DNA from: Haliclona indistincta
Taxonomy: Eukaryota > Porifera > Demospongiae > Haplosclerida > Chalinidae
NCBI GenBank assembly: GCA_964017065.1
Contig: OZ024784.1
Span: 14,675,152-14,739,151 of the forward strand
Length of the DNA: 64,000 nucleotides
Reading direction: 5' to 3'
In this document: piece after piece, positions 31,399-43,053 of the stretch
Layout: each line of letters starts with the position of its first letter
Position numbering within the stretch: the first letter of the stretch is position 1
Program-made: the position numbers and the translations under genes
Notes under the pieces: generated by a model
Seen by the model: the letters and a program-made list of their open reading frames with translations, nothing else
Database searches by the model: none
What the model was told of the DNA's origin: nothing

Positions 31399-34300
31399 AT
31401 GTCTATATTTCGTTCCGAGGAGATGACACTGGCCCAGCTGTTTCTACAGTCTGAGGCTGCCTATGCGTGCGTGAGGGAGTTGGGAGAACTGGGCAAAGTA
31501 CAGTTCAGAGATGTAAGCTTTCAAACTAACGTGATATATTTATATTATATGTTTTATTTTTGATTTTATTCTCTGTTAGCTCAATCCCGAAGTAAGTGCC
31601 TTCCAAAGAAAGTTTGTCAATGAAGTGAGACGATGTGATGAAATGGAGAGAAAGCTACGTAAGTAACCCCCACCTACCATGTTGTGAGACAAGGGGTCAC
31701 CTGACATCTATAACTGGCTTTGATCGTTCAAATCTTACTTTGATCGTTCAAATCTTACTTTGATCATGCCTGTACAGCGTTCCTGATTGTCCATAAGCTT
31801 CTTATTGCTTGGTCGTTATGTCTACATGCACAACTGTACATTATGGGTCGCTTGTGGGTCAAATCTTGATTTTGATCCTGGTCTCGGATGTTGATACTAG
31901 ATGACTCCTTGGTCATAGAAATGCATAAACTAGTAGATATGCTGTCATACCCACACTCTTATACACATAAGATTGAGTGCATCGTGTAATAGCAGCAACA
32001 AGGTGACAGCTATACAAGCAATGGATGTTGTCACTTACTGTTTCTATAGATAGCATTGAATCAGTTTATATCCTTGGTTGCAGGATTTCTGACCAATGAG
32101 CTTGAGAAGGCTGATATTGAGGCCCGCCCAGCTGGCAACATTCTGGCTCCAGACCCTCCAGAGCTGATTGATCTTGAGGTGAGAGAATTACATTTTGAAG
32201 ATCTGATACAATGTCTGTGCATTGCTGCAGACCAAGTTTGAGCGGCTGGAAGCAGAAGTGAGAGAGATGAACACTAACAAGGAGACTCTGAAGCGCAACC
32301 TACTGGACCTGATCGAGCTACAGCATATTCTGGTCAAGACACAGACTTTCTTCCAAGAGGTATAGCCTACATAATAGTTAGACAACGAGTCCAAGGATCT
32401 AAGTGGTTTAGAAACCCAATGCCTGTTGCTATTGTGTCCAAGCGTAGCGAGGACATTATTCCAGTGGGCCGAAGGTTTCTAATCCGATTGGACGATGTGT
32501 CTAACTTGTTTAGAGTACACCAGCTAGTTACTAGGCTACCTATTTGTAAACGAACTTGCAAGTCAACATGCGGCGAACTAGATTCTATTCGCCACACAGA
32601 GCAGTCAGCTAGTCAGACATGTTGACTTGCAAGTGTGTTTACAAACAGGTAATCTAGTAACTAGCTGGTAGACTTTAAGTAGGTTAGACTGCTTGTCCAA
32701 TTGGATCTACGCGGTTTAGAAACCTTCAGCCCATTGGAATAGTGTCCTCGCTACGCTTGGACACCATAGCAACAGGCCTTGGGTTTCTAAATCGAGTAGA
32801 TCCTCGGACTCACTGTCTAACTATTATTTAGTTATCAAATTGCTGTTTCTCTAGGCTGAGCAGTACAGCACTATGATAGCGCCACGTACAGGCTCACCAG
32901 TCCCTGGAGCTGAGCCATCATCTAGTGGTGATGATAAGAGAGGTATGTTACTCTGTTTTGATTGTAACTCACTCTGTCATTGTTCTCAGGTCTGCTCGAG
33001 GATCCTGACACTCCAATGTCTTCTCAGACACGCTTCATGTTAGTACTACTACTGCATGTTGATGAGTGTTCATATGTGTTCATAGGTTTGTTGCTGGAGT
33101 GATATCTCAGGAGCGACTGGCTTCATTTGAACGTGTGCTGTGGCGAGCTTGCCGTGGTAATGTGTTCATAAGACAGACAGCCATTGAAGAGCCTCTAGAA
33201 GATCCAACCACGGTTAGTATTAGTATACTGGTCCCTGTGGTCATTTAATTTTTTTCGTACAGGGAGCCAATGTGTTCAAGGTAGTGTTTGTTCTCTTCTT
33301 CCAAGGAGATGCCCTCAGGACTAGAGTCAGGAAGATCTGTGAAGGGTGTGTGCTGTGTTCATCACTATCTACTATCATCTTGGTTAATACAGGTTTCGTG
33401 CCACACTGTACCAGTGTCCTGAGAGTGCTCAAGAGCGAACTGACATGTATTCTGCTGTCAACAACCGTATCGTGGACTTGAGGTTGGTTCTCCAGACCAC
33501 TCAGGATCACAGCAACACTCAGCTGGAGGACATTGCTCAGGAGGTGGACACCTGGAGACAGAAAGTAAACCATTACTCACCACTGGATTTATTCCTTCCC
33601 TCGAAATGTAACCAGGTGACCAAGGTCAAGTCCATATACCACACTATGAACATGTTCAACCTGGATATGGCCCAGCACTGCCTAGTAGCTGAGTGCTGGT
33701 GCCCCGTGGAGGATCTTGATGAGATTAGAGCAGGTCTTGTCCGTGGATCGGTCAGCATTTAAAAAAATAATAGGATCTCTGTCACCATAATTGTGTCATT
33801 CCTCTAGGAGCGTAGCGGCTCTACAGTGCCATCCATTCTCAATACCATGTCCTCCAAGGATGAGCCTCCCACCTATTTCAAGACCAACAAGTTCACTAAG
33901 GGATTTCAGAACATTGTGGAAGCTTACGGAATAGCCTCATACCGAGAGGTCAACCCTTGTAAGCATGTGTGTAGCTAGTCGTACTATAGTTGACTGACCT
34001 TTCTCTATAGCGCTGTACACCATCATCACGTTTCCATTCCTGTTTGCTGTCATGTTTGGTGATGCTGGTCATGGACTCATTATGGCTATTTTCGCCATGT
34101 TTCTTGTCATCTTTGAGAAGAGGATCACAGCAATTCTGGCGAAGGGAGGAGGAGCGGTAAGCAATAGAGATCATGTTTTGTAACTCTTGAATGATATTTC
34201 GGTTATAACTGACGATGAATTCTGTATTGTTCCTTCTTTAGATGTTTGGTACAATATTTCATGGTCGTTACATCATGCTGCTCATGGGCCTGTTCTCGAT

Positions 34301-36187
34301 CTACACTGGACTGATCTACAATGACATCTTCTCGAAATCATTGAACATCTTTGGGTCAAGTTGGAATGCCTCCTACTCATCAGTCTCTAATAGCCTTAAT
34401 AAATCGTAAGCTCAGTATATCTACGAAAACCTGATTATCTATGTAATAATTTCACAGTGATAACAGTTATGTGTTTCCACCAGATGCTACAACTTGCTGT
34501 CCATTGTGAGTTTCACAAATTCAATTTAGCTACTCTGTTTGTGTTTGCTTTCTTTAGCAAAGAGACATGTGTAATCAACCTTCTCAGCACGGATATCACT
34601 ACTTTACCAACTGAGGCGCAGATATTCCAACAGCCATATCCGTTTGGTATTGATCCAGTGAGTTGGGTTATGTGGTAGTTTTACTAGTGGAACTACATGC
34701 ATTTATTTTAGATATGGCAAGTATCTGAGAACAAGCTAATCTTACTGAACTCGTACAAGATGAAGATGTCTGTGATCCTCGGTGTGGGACAGATGTTGTT
34801 TGGAGTGCTGCTCGGTATCTTTAACTACATGTGAGCATTCTTTTGTGACGACTGTTGTTCATTCGTGTGCATCTTTTTCACAGACATTTCAAGAACTACG
34901 CCAATATTATCCTGGACTACATTCCACAGATTTTGTTCCTCATGGCTCTGTTCGGTTGGCTGGTGTTCCTGATGTTTACCAAGTTTGTCACCTTCTATGA
35001 AAAGCAGTACACGGTGCATGTGTGCGTATAATAGATGATTGTTTATGTTCCTGTCCCCAGGCTCCAAGTTTGTTGATTACGCTCATCAGTATGGTCCTCA
35101 AGTTTGGTAGTACTCCAGCTCTTAACGGCACCGGACCACCATTGCCTGAGGACACCTACTCTGTCTTTTACTCTAGTGATCGTGCAGGACAGGCTACAGC
35201 AGCAACTATACAGGTACTCTAGTGAAGTGTAATAAAAAGACAATTTTAAAATATTCTTTCTTGTCATGCAGAAGTTTGTGCAGATGTTCTTGGTGATAAT
35301 AGCTGTTATTTGCATTCCATGGATGCTCGTCCCTAAGCCAATTTATCTCTATTTGAAACACAAGAAAGCTGTTAAGAATGTACGAACATACATGTATTTA
35401 TTAATAATGCATGTTACAATAATATTACTCTGTATAGCAATCTGTCTATACACGTCATGTGGAGACTGGAAGTGAAACTGAAGACAACGAACAGATCATG
35501 CACCATGATGACAATGAACAACCAAAGTCCAAGATGAGCGATGGTGACGGCGAGGTAGAGCAGGTGAGCGACACACACTAACCATTGGTGTTTGCAGCTG
35601 AATATTTATTCATCATTAAATTTCTCGCTTATAGTTTGAAATAGGTGAAGTAATTGTCAATCAGTCTATACACACCATTGAGTACTGTCTGGGTACCATA
35701 TCCAACACGGCTTCATACCTACGACTGTGGGCTCTCAGTCTTGCTCATGCAGGTCAGTTTCTATCTACACATCACATTCACTCTCTCTGTCATTGTGTGA
35801 TTACAGAACTGTCAGAGGTGCTTTGGACTATGGTTCTCAAGTTTGGATTCGTATTTGGAGCTGAGAGTCCTGCCTTTGGCATCATCATACTCATTGCAGT
35901 GTTCTTTGTGTGGGCAGGTACTGTGTTTGATGGTGCTGCTGTCTGTATTGTTATTATGGTTTATTTATCTAGGAATGACTGTCGGTATACTGCTGGTTAT
36001 GGAAGGATTGTCAGCTTTCTTGCACGCCCTTCGTCTGCACTGGTTCGTGATATTCTCAAGTGTCATTCTCTATAATCATTTTCGTTCTTTGTGCAGGGTG
36101 GAGTTCCAGAGTAAGTTCTATCTTGGTCAGGGCGAGAAGTTTGAGCCGTTCTCCTTTGAGGCAATTCTGGCTGGAGACGAAAGTTAA
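31399..36187 (+). CDS. ATP6V0A: V-type proton ATPase subunit a (V0 a), 901 aa
   Basis: Twenty-four exons from ATG 31399 to TAA 36185-36187; the CDS is 2706 nt. The cytosolic N-terminal half begins [20 protein letters not shown] and includes [45 protein letters not shown] and [10 protein letters not shown]. The C-terminal half has multiple transmembrane helices: [38 protein letters not shown], then TM7 [20 protein letters not shown], whose Arg is the residue essential for proton transfer in yeast Vph1. It ends [21 protein letters not shown]. Subunit a forms the two proton half-channels beside the c-ring and carries the isoform-specific targeting region. The length is slightly above the 830-840 aa of most homologs because of an acidic insert (exon 35438-35563). 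Intron 4 holds a fold-back element. The model is strong throughout. Confidence 0.97.
32373..32825. mobile_element. 453-bp fold-back element in V-ATPase intron 4
   Basis: The arms of about 200 bp (32373-32570 and 32618-32825) are inverted copies around a 47-bp loop. The left arm begins AATAGTTAGACAACGAGTCC and the right arm ends in GGACTCACTGTCTAACTATT. Shared internal blocks include GGTTTCTAA, GTCCAAGCGTAGCGAGGAC and CTTGCAAGTCAACATG. It nearly fills the 495-bp intron, whereas neighbouring introns are 45-75 bp. It has no coding capacity. Confidence 0.85.
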
Positions 36188-36382
36188 AAACTCTTGTAAT
36201 TTTCTAGAACATGTATGCAGTTTAGTACTGCAAAGAACAAATATTATAGCTAGGTTTAGGTGATCGCAAATAGCTGTGATCACAAGCTGACTTGTTTTTG
36301 CTCTTCATTCAACCTAACAATATGTCATTGGCACGGGGCGTGTCGCTGCTTGCATGCACACGTGGTTTTGGCGGGAGTGAAA

Positions 36383-38615
36383 ATGGAGATCTTTCCTCGT
36401 TGTGGGATCTGTTATGAACTAATTCGTGAACCTGTCGTGCTACCTTGTCGCCACGAGATGTGCCAGGAGTGTTTCAAGCGCAGCATGGAAACGGCTAACT
36501 TTAACTGCCCGATTTGTCGCAAGCGATGCAGTTCTTGGGCTAGGCGAAATTCTGTAAATCCTGTTAATAAGACAAGAAAGCTTGAGCTAGACGAGTACTA
36601 TAAAAGTTTTGACTCTTTGGAGACTTTAGAGTTGATATTGCAAATGAAAGGTATTTTAAACCTAGAGCCGAGTCGGTGTGATTTGCATTGTTGACTCTAG
36701 ACGAGGAGGAGGAGTCAGCGTGTCGAGGTGGAGATGAACAGCATCGGATTCAGCTAGATCAACTGGAGGAGGTTTGTTGCCATTATTGTTGCAACTGTTG
36801 GTCTAGTCTTGTCCCCAGACCACACCTTTTCCGCCTATTCCGGAAAGGGTCTGGTTACTAAAGTCAAATTTCTTGGGCTTTGCCGATCAAGTGTTACGTA
36901 ACTCCTAAATAATTAGCATTTTGTTGAAATGAAAGAACACTGCTTCCACGGTGCTGCAGGCAGTCATTTACAGGAAGCAAACTTTGTATTGAACCGCACA
37001 GACGGTTAGATGCTGCTGTGATTGAGGATTCAACAAGTTTAATAAGCTAGCACAGGGTCAGCACAACTCTTACCTTGCCTTGACTAAATATCTAGAGCTC
37101 GACTCGTGTCACAAAAGCATAATGTGGAGATCATCCACAAACCAGAACGATTTTCATACTTGCAGCTTCATCTGGACTACCGCAGCCGACTATCTATTGC
37201 TTGTTTATGGCAGAAAGATTTTCTGAAAGATTCAAGTCGCACTGGCTCGAGTACAATCTAATTTAGTCGCCATTATCACAATGGCATGTGTTGGTGTTAC
37301 GTAACAATTGGCGTTAGCAACCAGACCCTCTCTGGGGTAGGTGGAAGAGGTGTGGTTTGGGGACGAGACTACTGTTGATCTGGCTATGTGCAGAAGCCAA
37401 CCTGCAACTGATCTGCTCATTGATCTGCTAGATCCCTTGAAATATTTTCCTGAATTTGTGACTGTAGTTATGCTGTAAAGTGAATTTATTAATTTTGCTG
37501 TCGGTGAAGTAGTGTTTCTGCAATCTGAGGTGGTTTTCATTAGAAAAAATAACTTTAGAATGTTTAGATGCTGGATGTTGCTATGACACAAGCTTACTGA
37601 AAGTAGGCAGACCGAAACTATTTTCATCAATAGCAACAAATGGTCACAGTAACAACAATAATTATACAGTAACATTATAATTATTGTTGCAATTTTAGGT
37701 TAGTCAGGAAAGAGTAGAGCTGGACAGACTGAGCGAGGAAGTAGCGATCAAGATGCAGGAGGAGGAAGTGAGACAGATATCATCAGAGGTTGAGAGAGAT
37801 GCATGTATAGCTAGAGAGCTCTCCCAACAACTGAACCAGCACGATGAGGTCAGTATAAAGATATGTGTGAGAATACTGATAGTACTGTCAACCTTTATAG
37901 AGTGCACAGAAAGTTCAACTGGAAGAGGATAGGAAAATGGCTGAGTGGCTAAACACAGCATTTAATAATGAGAAAACAGTTAGTTAATAACGTTTTTTTT
38001 TATATGTACATGTAGTTAACTCACGCGTGCGTGCGCACACACTGCCCACTCTTTCTAAAGACAACTTTAATTCCAATGGACTTTCATGTCATAAAAAAGT
38101 TGTTGAAAATCGAATGGCTTCACAGCCAAGTTTCACGACCATTACTGACACAGTTAGTGTGACAGACATGGACAATTGTGCTATAAGATGCATTTAGACT
38201 TCATCCAAACTGCACAGCTGTGACAGCAGCAAGTTAACTGACAAACAGCAGTCACAGTACCAGTTGACAAAGCATAGGTGGTGTGAGTACCCTTTTTACT
38301 GTTCACATTCATTATACACACGTCACTAACTATGGTTGTCTTTTCAACTGTCAGAAGCTATGATTGATAAGCATCTGTGGTCTATTTTTCAGTGTTTTAG
38401 ATGTACTTGAAACTTTACAATGTAATCACTTGTTGTTACCTCTTTAGACACCACAACATAAGGCAGCCAAGCCACTGAAATCATCTTCACCATCCAACCA
38501 TGTACACAAAAAGAAGTCACAAAAAGCTTCCATCACTTCTCCCACACGTCATTCTTCTCTGTCAAGCCAACAGTTGAGCTTGTGGTTCAAACCCTGTCCA
38601 CGATCATCCAAGTGA
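36383..38615 (+). CDS. RNF168-like RING E3 ubiquitin ligase, 244 aa
   Basis: Five exons: 36383-36650, 36701-36771, 37699-37848, 37901-37978 and 38448-38615 (735 nt). The C3HC4 RING is at residues 7-47: CGICYELIREPVVLPCRHEM, CQECF, then CPICRKRCSSWARR. The CPxCRxR-SSW-R sequence directly after the RING is distinctive of RNF168/RNF169. A Glu-rich helical region follows, including ELSQQLNQHDE, which sits where RNF168 has MIU ubiquitin-binding motifs. The C-terminus is basic and ends SSQQLSLWFKPCPRSSK. In vertebrates RNF168 ubiquitylates H2A K13/K15 downstream of MDC1 and RNF8. The protein is much shorter than human RNF168 (571 aa). It lies 195 bp after the V-ATPase stop. The start at 36383 is chosen because it begins right before the RING. 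Confidence 0.87.
36804..37371. mobile_element. TIR element in intron 2 of the RNF168-like gene
   Basis: TAGTCTTGTCCCCAGACCAC at 36804 and the complement of TAGTCTCGTCCCCAAACCAC at the right end (37371) form about 23-bp termini with two mismatches. Further complementary blocks (CCAGACC, GTTA) lie inside. The ends fit TA|GTCTTG...CGAGAC|TA. It accounts for 568 bp of a 927-bp intron. Confidence 0.7.
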
Positions 38616-38767
38616 ACAATGCTGACCATAAACTAGCAAAATGAACTTCAGACTGCAATGTATCCAATCTCATCATTATAACCAATCTATTAAATTCTGA
38701 GTCGTGTATAAATAACTGTTTGACAAACCACACAAACAAACAAACAAACAACTAACTACAAGTGAAG

Positions 38768-41365
38768 TCACACTATCTTTACTTCTGAATTGTGTTCATT
38801 TGATAGTTGAACTTCACTGAAGTAGCGATTTTCTGATTGAGAAAGTTTTTCTGTTGTATTGTCATCATAGTACTGCTTTTCATTTTTCCACAAACAGCCG
38901 CAGTACTTTAATAAGAATACTATAATTACTAATATACTCAGCAAGATTAACACCATGATCACTGCCAGGACTGTCAAAGATATCACAAGCACTGCAACAA
39001 GACAAAGATTGAGTAAATTCAAAATTGCTACATGCTTTTAAAACACATCACATAATTGACAATGGAATAACTCACGAAATATCACTACTGTAGAATGCAT
39101 TGCTTCGTGGATGATAAATTTACATTATGCAAAAATTCAGAGGCTGCAGCTATGACACTCAAGCATGCAAATACTATTTTTTTTGCTGCCAAATTGTGAA
39201 ATATAAATAGCCCGTTAAAAGTAATACAATCTACATCTGGTATGTGTACATAATGACAAAGTAGGTGTTTTCTGGCTAGACACACTGCAGTCCACAGTAG
39301 GTATTCTTACTTAGTTCTGGTGGGGATCCTGAGGGTTGCATAGAAGTGGTCGGCGATGCAGACAATGATGGTGAAGCAGATACTGGAGGTGGTAGGTAAT
39401 AAGTATCAATCAAGGAGATAGACTAACTTACTCAGTGACACAATAGTGGATACCGCTGGAGTGGGTGTTGGATCTGAAGAATAGTTGTTATTAATCACAT
39501 TGTAGTGTGCACTGATACATGCAATACCTGTAATTTCTACTATGATGGTAGCAGTATAGGAACTAGTATATAACAATGCCACGCTCGTATCCATGAAGGT
39601 GGCGCTAGCAATTGCCAGGTACTCACCGCCATCTTGAGCGATAGCATTGCTAACTGTGACATTTGCATTGATTCTATCACTGGAATCTACTATTGACGGT
39701 GAAATTCTCATATTATCGATGTTATGAGTATTGCAGGTACCATCGGTGGTATTACAGTTTATTATTGTTCCGATTGAATCATTGCGTATTTGAATATTGT
39801 CGACCAATAAGGCAGATCCAATTCCATCAGTGTAGGTGATCTCATAATGCAGAACAAAATCGTCTCCTTCTGTCACATTAATTCTTTGTACAGCATCAGT
39901 AAACTGAGGTACTTCTAGACGAGAGAAACAATCAACCGGAAATGTAACAGACAATAATTATTTTAAAACATTGCTTACTTAAGACTGTGAGGTTGTATCT
40001 CTCATCTCCAGGAAAGCGTTCATTACTACTACTAGTGTTAACTGTGCATCGATATATTCCAGTGTCATTAATAGTGGCATTCCTAATAAATAATTGATGC
40101 CGCTCTATATCATATTTGCCACTAGGGTCAAGCTTCATCTCATTCGCGACATCCACTGAAAAGTGACGTGTAAAGTACCACTCTGAAGAAGATGGTATTA
40201 AAACATTTTTATCATTGTCACAGTCAAGCATCACTGATTGCTGCATTGGTAAAGCATAGTTACAAGTCACATCTGTGGAAATGAAATACAATACCATTAA
40301 CGTAGAAAAATTCATGTAATAATAAATAATATACAATTATAAATGTGAGCTGAATTTAGAAACAACGCCACTTTCTCTCTCATTATAATCACAACAGCAA
40401 CAGTGATATCCAAACATCTATAGGATATTCAGAGTAAACTGAGCCGATTGTTCCTAGAATGACTTGAGTGCATTTGTATAATAATTATGTTATTATTTAC
40501 ATCACTGTGCTACTACTGCCATATAAGGCTCTACACGGCCTCACGAGAATGCAGATCCTATAATAGTTTCAAACAACAAATTCACTTTAGTAATAATTCT
40601 AGGTAACCAATACAGTAACTGAAACCAGCTGGTGGCTGTCAAACATTGCCAGTGTGTGTATTCAGGTCTGGTTGCACCCAGGGATATCCCAGTGTAGAAT
40701 ATGAACTAGCCTATAATAGAAATAATTTGTTCTAGTGGATAGTATTGCTGCATGACAATGGTTCTAGGAAAGAATTAGATAATTCATTGAGTGTAAAGTT
40801 ATGTTATGAATAACAATATATATCTGTGGGAGGCCTAGAGGGATCTACCCTATGGAATGCCACATTTTAATCACTTCCTACATGTACGATGCATCTGACA
40901 TGTGATCTGTGTACTATTTCACAGCACATTCAGAACATATCAGTTTGGGAGTTCACATGACTACCGTAGTAAGCTAGCTTATGACTTAGCTGTGACACAT
41001 AAGGAGCTCACAACAAGAACGAGCATTTAAAATTCTAGTACATCCTTAAGTTCATATTATGGTAAGTCAGTCACTTCTACTGAAAAGGCTTGTAGTTATA
41101 AGGTGAATAAGCAGTTGGTTTAGTGTGGTGAGGGTTTGTTAGTAGGGGATGGTCTGGTTCACCATGGTTTACATCATGGACTTTCTACTTAATGGTCTGA
41201 TAGTCTGTGGACTGATTTCTTGTACTCAAGATTATTTTTAGTCAAACAGAATTGAATGCAAGTTGACATACCTGATGAATTAGGCATACATAGTGTAAAC
41301 TGGCCTCTGCAAGCGGTTATAACTGTACCAAATAAGTAGATCAGTGTCAACGTTCTAGTTTTCAT
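38768..41365 (-). CDS. Two-Ig-domain type I membrane protein, 370 aa (cluster member A)
   Basis: Six exons, all junctions phase 1: 41272-41365 (signal peptide MKTRTLTLIYLFGTVITACR), 39979-40272 (Ig1), 39528-39914 (Ig2), 39432-39473 and 39311-39382 (Ser/Thr/Pro stalk), 38768-38991 (TM and tail; 1113 nt). Ig1 is V-type with MLDCDND, WYFTRH and NDTGIYRCTVN. Ig2 is a degenerate Ig-like domain (FVLHYEITY, QDGGEYLAIAS) without the standard cysteine pair. A long hydrophobic TM segment (VLILLSILVIIVFLLKYC) precedes a 45-residue tail with YYDD and YFSEV motifs. The gene is the first of three tandem paralogs. The ligand and partners are unknown. Intron 1 is about 1 kb (40273-41271). Confidence 0.88.
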
Positions 41366-43053
41366 CTTCTGCGACTGAGAAACAACAAGAGTGAGAAAGA
41401 ATGAGTTGTCAATGTAATAGCTCATTAGCACGAGGAATGCAGTAAAACAGCTAACAGTAGACACACTGTAGTACAGCAAGGGATGGCGGGATTCCACCTT
41501 ACACATTAAAATGCAAAATATAAAGTTAATATGTAAATTCTGTGAAGCATGCCAGAACATGGTCTGGTAGAGAGAGAGAAAGTCCATATAGGCTGAGTTG
41601 AAAGATCGGATACGGCTGTTTCATTACATTACTACATCACTAGTCTAATCACATCCATATAAATGCACTTGTGTTCCATAATAGAAACACCACAAGAACA
41701 TCTAGATGGCACTGGCAGCCAAATGAATATGTTGCATTACACGATCATGACATACGTTATACAATTACGGTAGCAGCATCATCACAAATAGTTCATGTCT
41801 TCAAGCGTGACAGCTGAACTAATAATAATGACATACCGTATATATGGCAGTTCACATGTAGCATTGTCCATAAACTGACACACGATCACACATACACGAT
41901 GTCACACAGGATGTTGCTAATAAGAATATGTATCACGGTATAGTATACCATCTGCTACATGTAGCCAGTTAGCTATTCTGGTAAGCAGAGAAGCATAGCA
42001 GCATAATTATATCAGTGTATTAAAAGAGCATTCATGTTCACACAGGTTCACGACTCAAGATTATTGCATCGACAAGTATTGTGCAATGTGAACCAGACTC
42101 ACTACTCACTATGATATGAGCAAACCGCTTGTACTATAAACAACACTAGCTACTATCACTGTTAATTGTTGCGGTGCTGTTTTACTAAGTCATAACTGGG
42201 GATAGACCCATCCTGTGAACAGGAATGTTTCGCTAACTTGCAAACAAACGTTCAAAACAACCAAGTACTAACTAGATTGTTATAGTCATGCGTTTTTCTT
42301 ATACTCTGCTGTGAATATATACTTTACGGTTAATTTGGAAACTAAATTCATACGAAAACAGCTCATGTATCGCTGTGGTGAGATAAAGCTTGATGGTATT
42401 TCCCATTTTGAATATCGGGTCACTAGATATTGACCAAATATTTGATAATGGCAAAAGTATCTAAATAGATAAACGTACAATCACATGCTTCACTTCAATA
42501 GTGAAATGTCTCCATTAAAAATCTCCTTGCCTACACAAAGTGTGAACTGAACAACAATAGTAGCCAGTGAGTCAAAGAATTATTAAACTATTTAATGAGA
42601 CCGAAATAAACTGTGATTCCTAGCTACTCAGTGATAATGATCGCAGTAGCACCATAGACAAGCTGAGCTAGGTCTATACATGTGTTATAAATACAATATG
42701 GGACCAATATTGTAACAAAGGAACAACACTCCGTCTCTGTGCCGATGCTAAGGAGTCATACTGTATAGTAAACACGTACAGATACGTATGTACAGCTGCT
42801 GGCTCACCTGCTAAGTTAACCTTCCTCACGAGTGACGAGTAGACAACTAGCTAGTAGCTACCAACGAACAGCAGGGTCAGCTCTGAATATTCGTAGGCGT
42901 AACCACCTCATGCATACCATAGCTATGACGTAATCATGTACCCCGCCCATGACCATTTCCAAAATTAATGTGCTGCACATGACAACAAAACACATGACTG
43001 TAATAAAAAATACATATAATAATAATGATCACTACAACAAAAAAAAACAAAAA
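41366..43053. other. Intergenic between Ig cluster members A and B
   Basis: No coding exon, microsatellite or inverted-repeat element was recognised in this 1.7 kb. It contains the presumed promoter of member A at its left end. Confidence 0.5.

Noticed and set aside
36260..36382. Upstream Met extending the RING protein by 41 residues
   Set aside because: The extension has no RNF168-like sequence and the Met directly before the RING (36383) matches the family layout; the upstream part is most likely 5' UTR.
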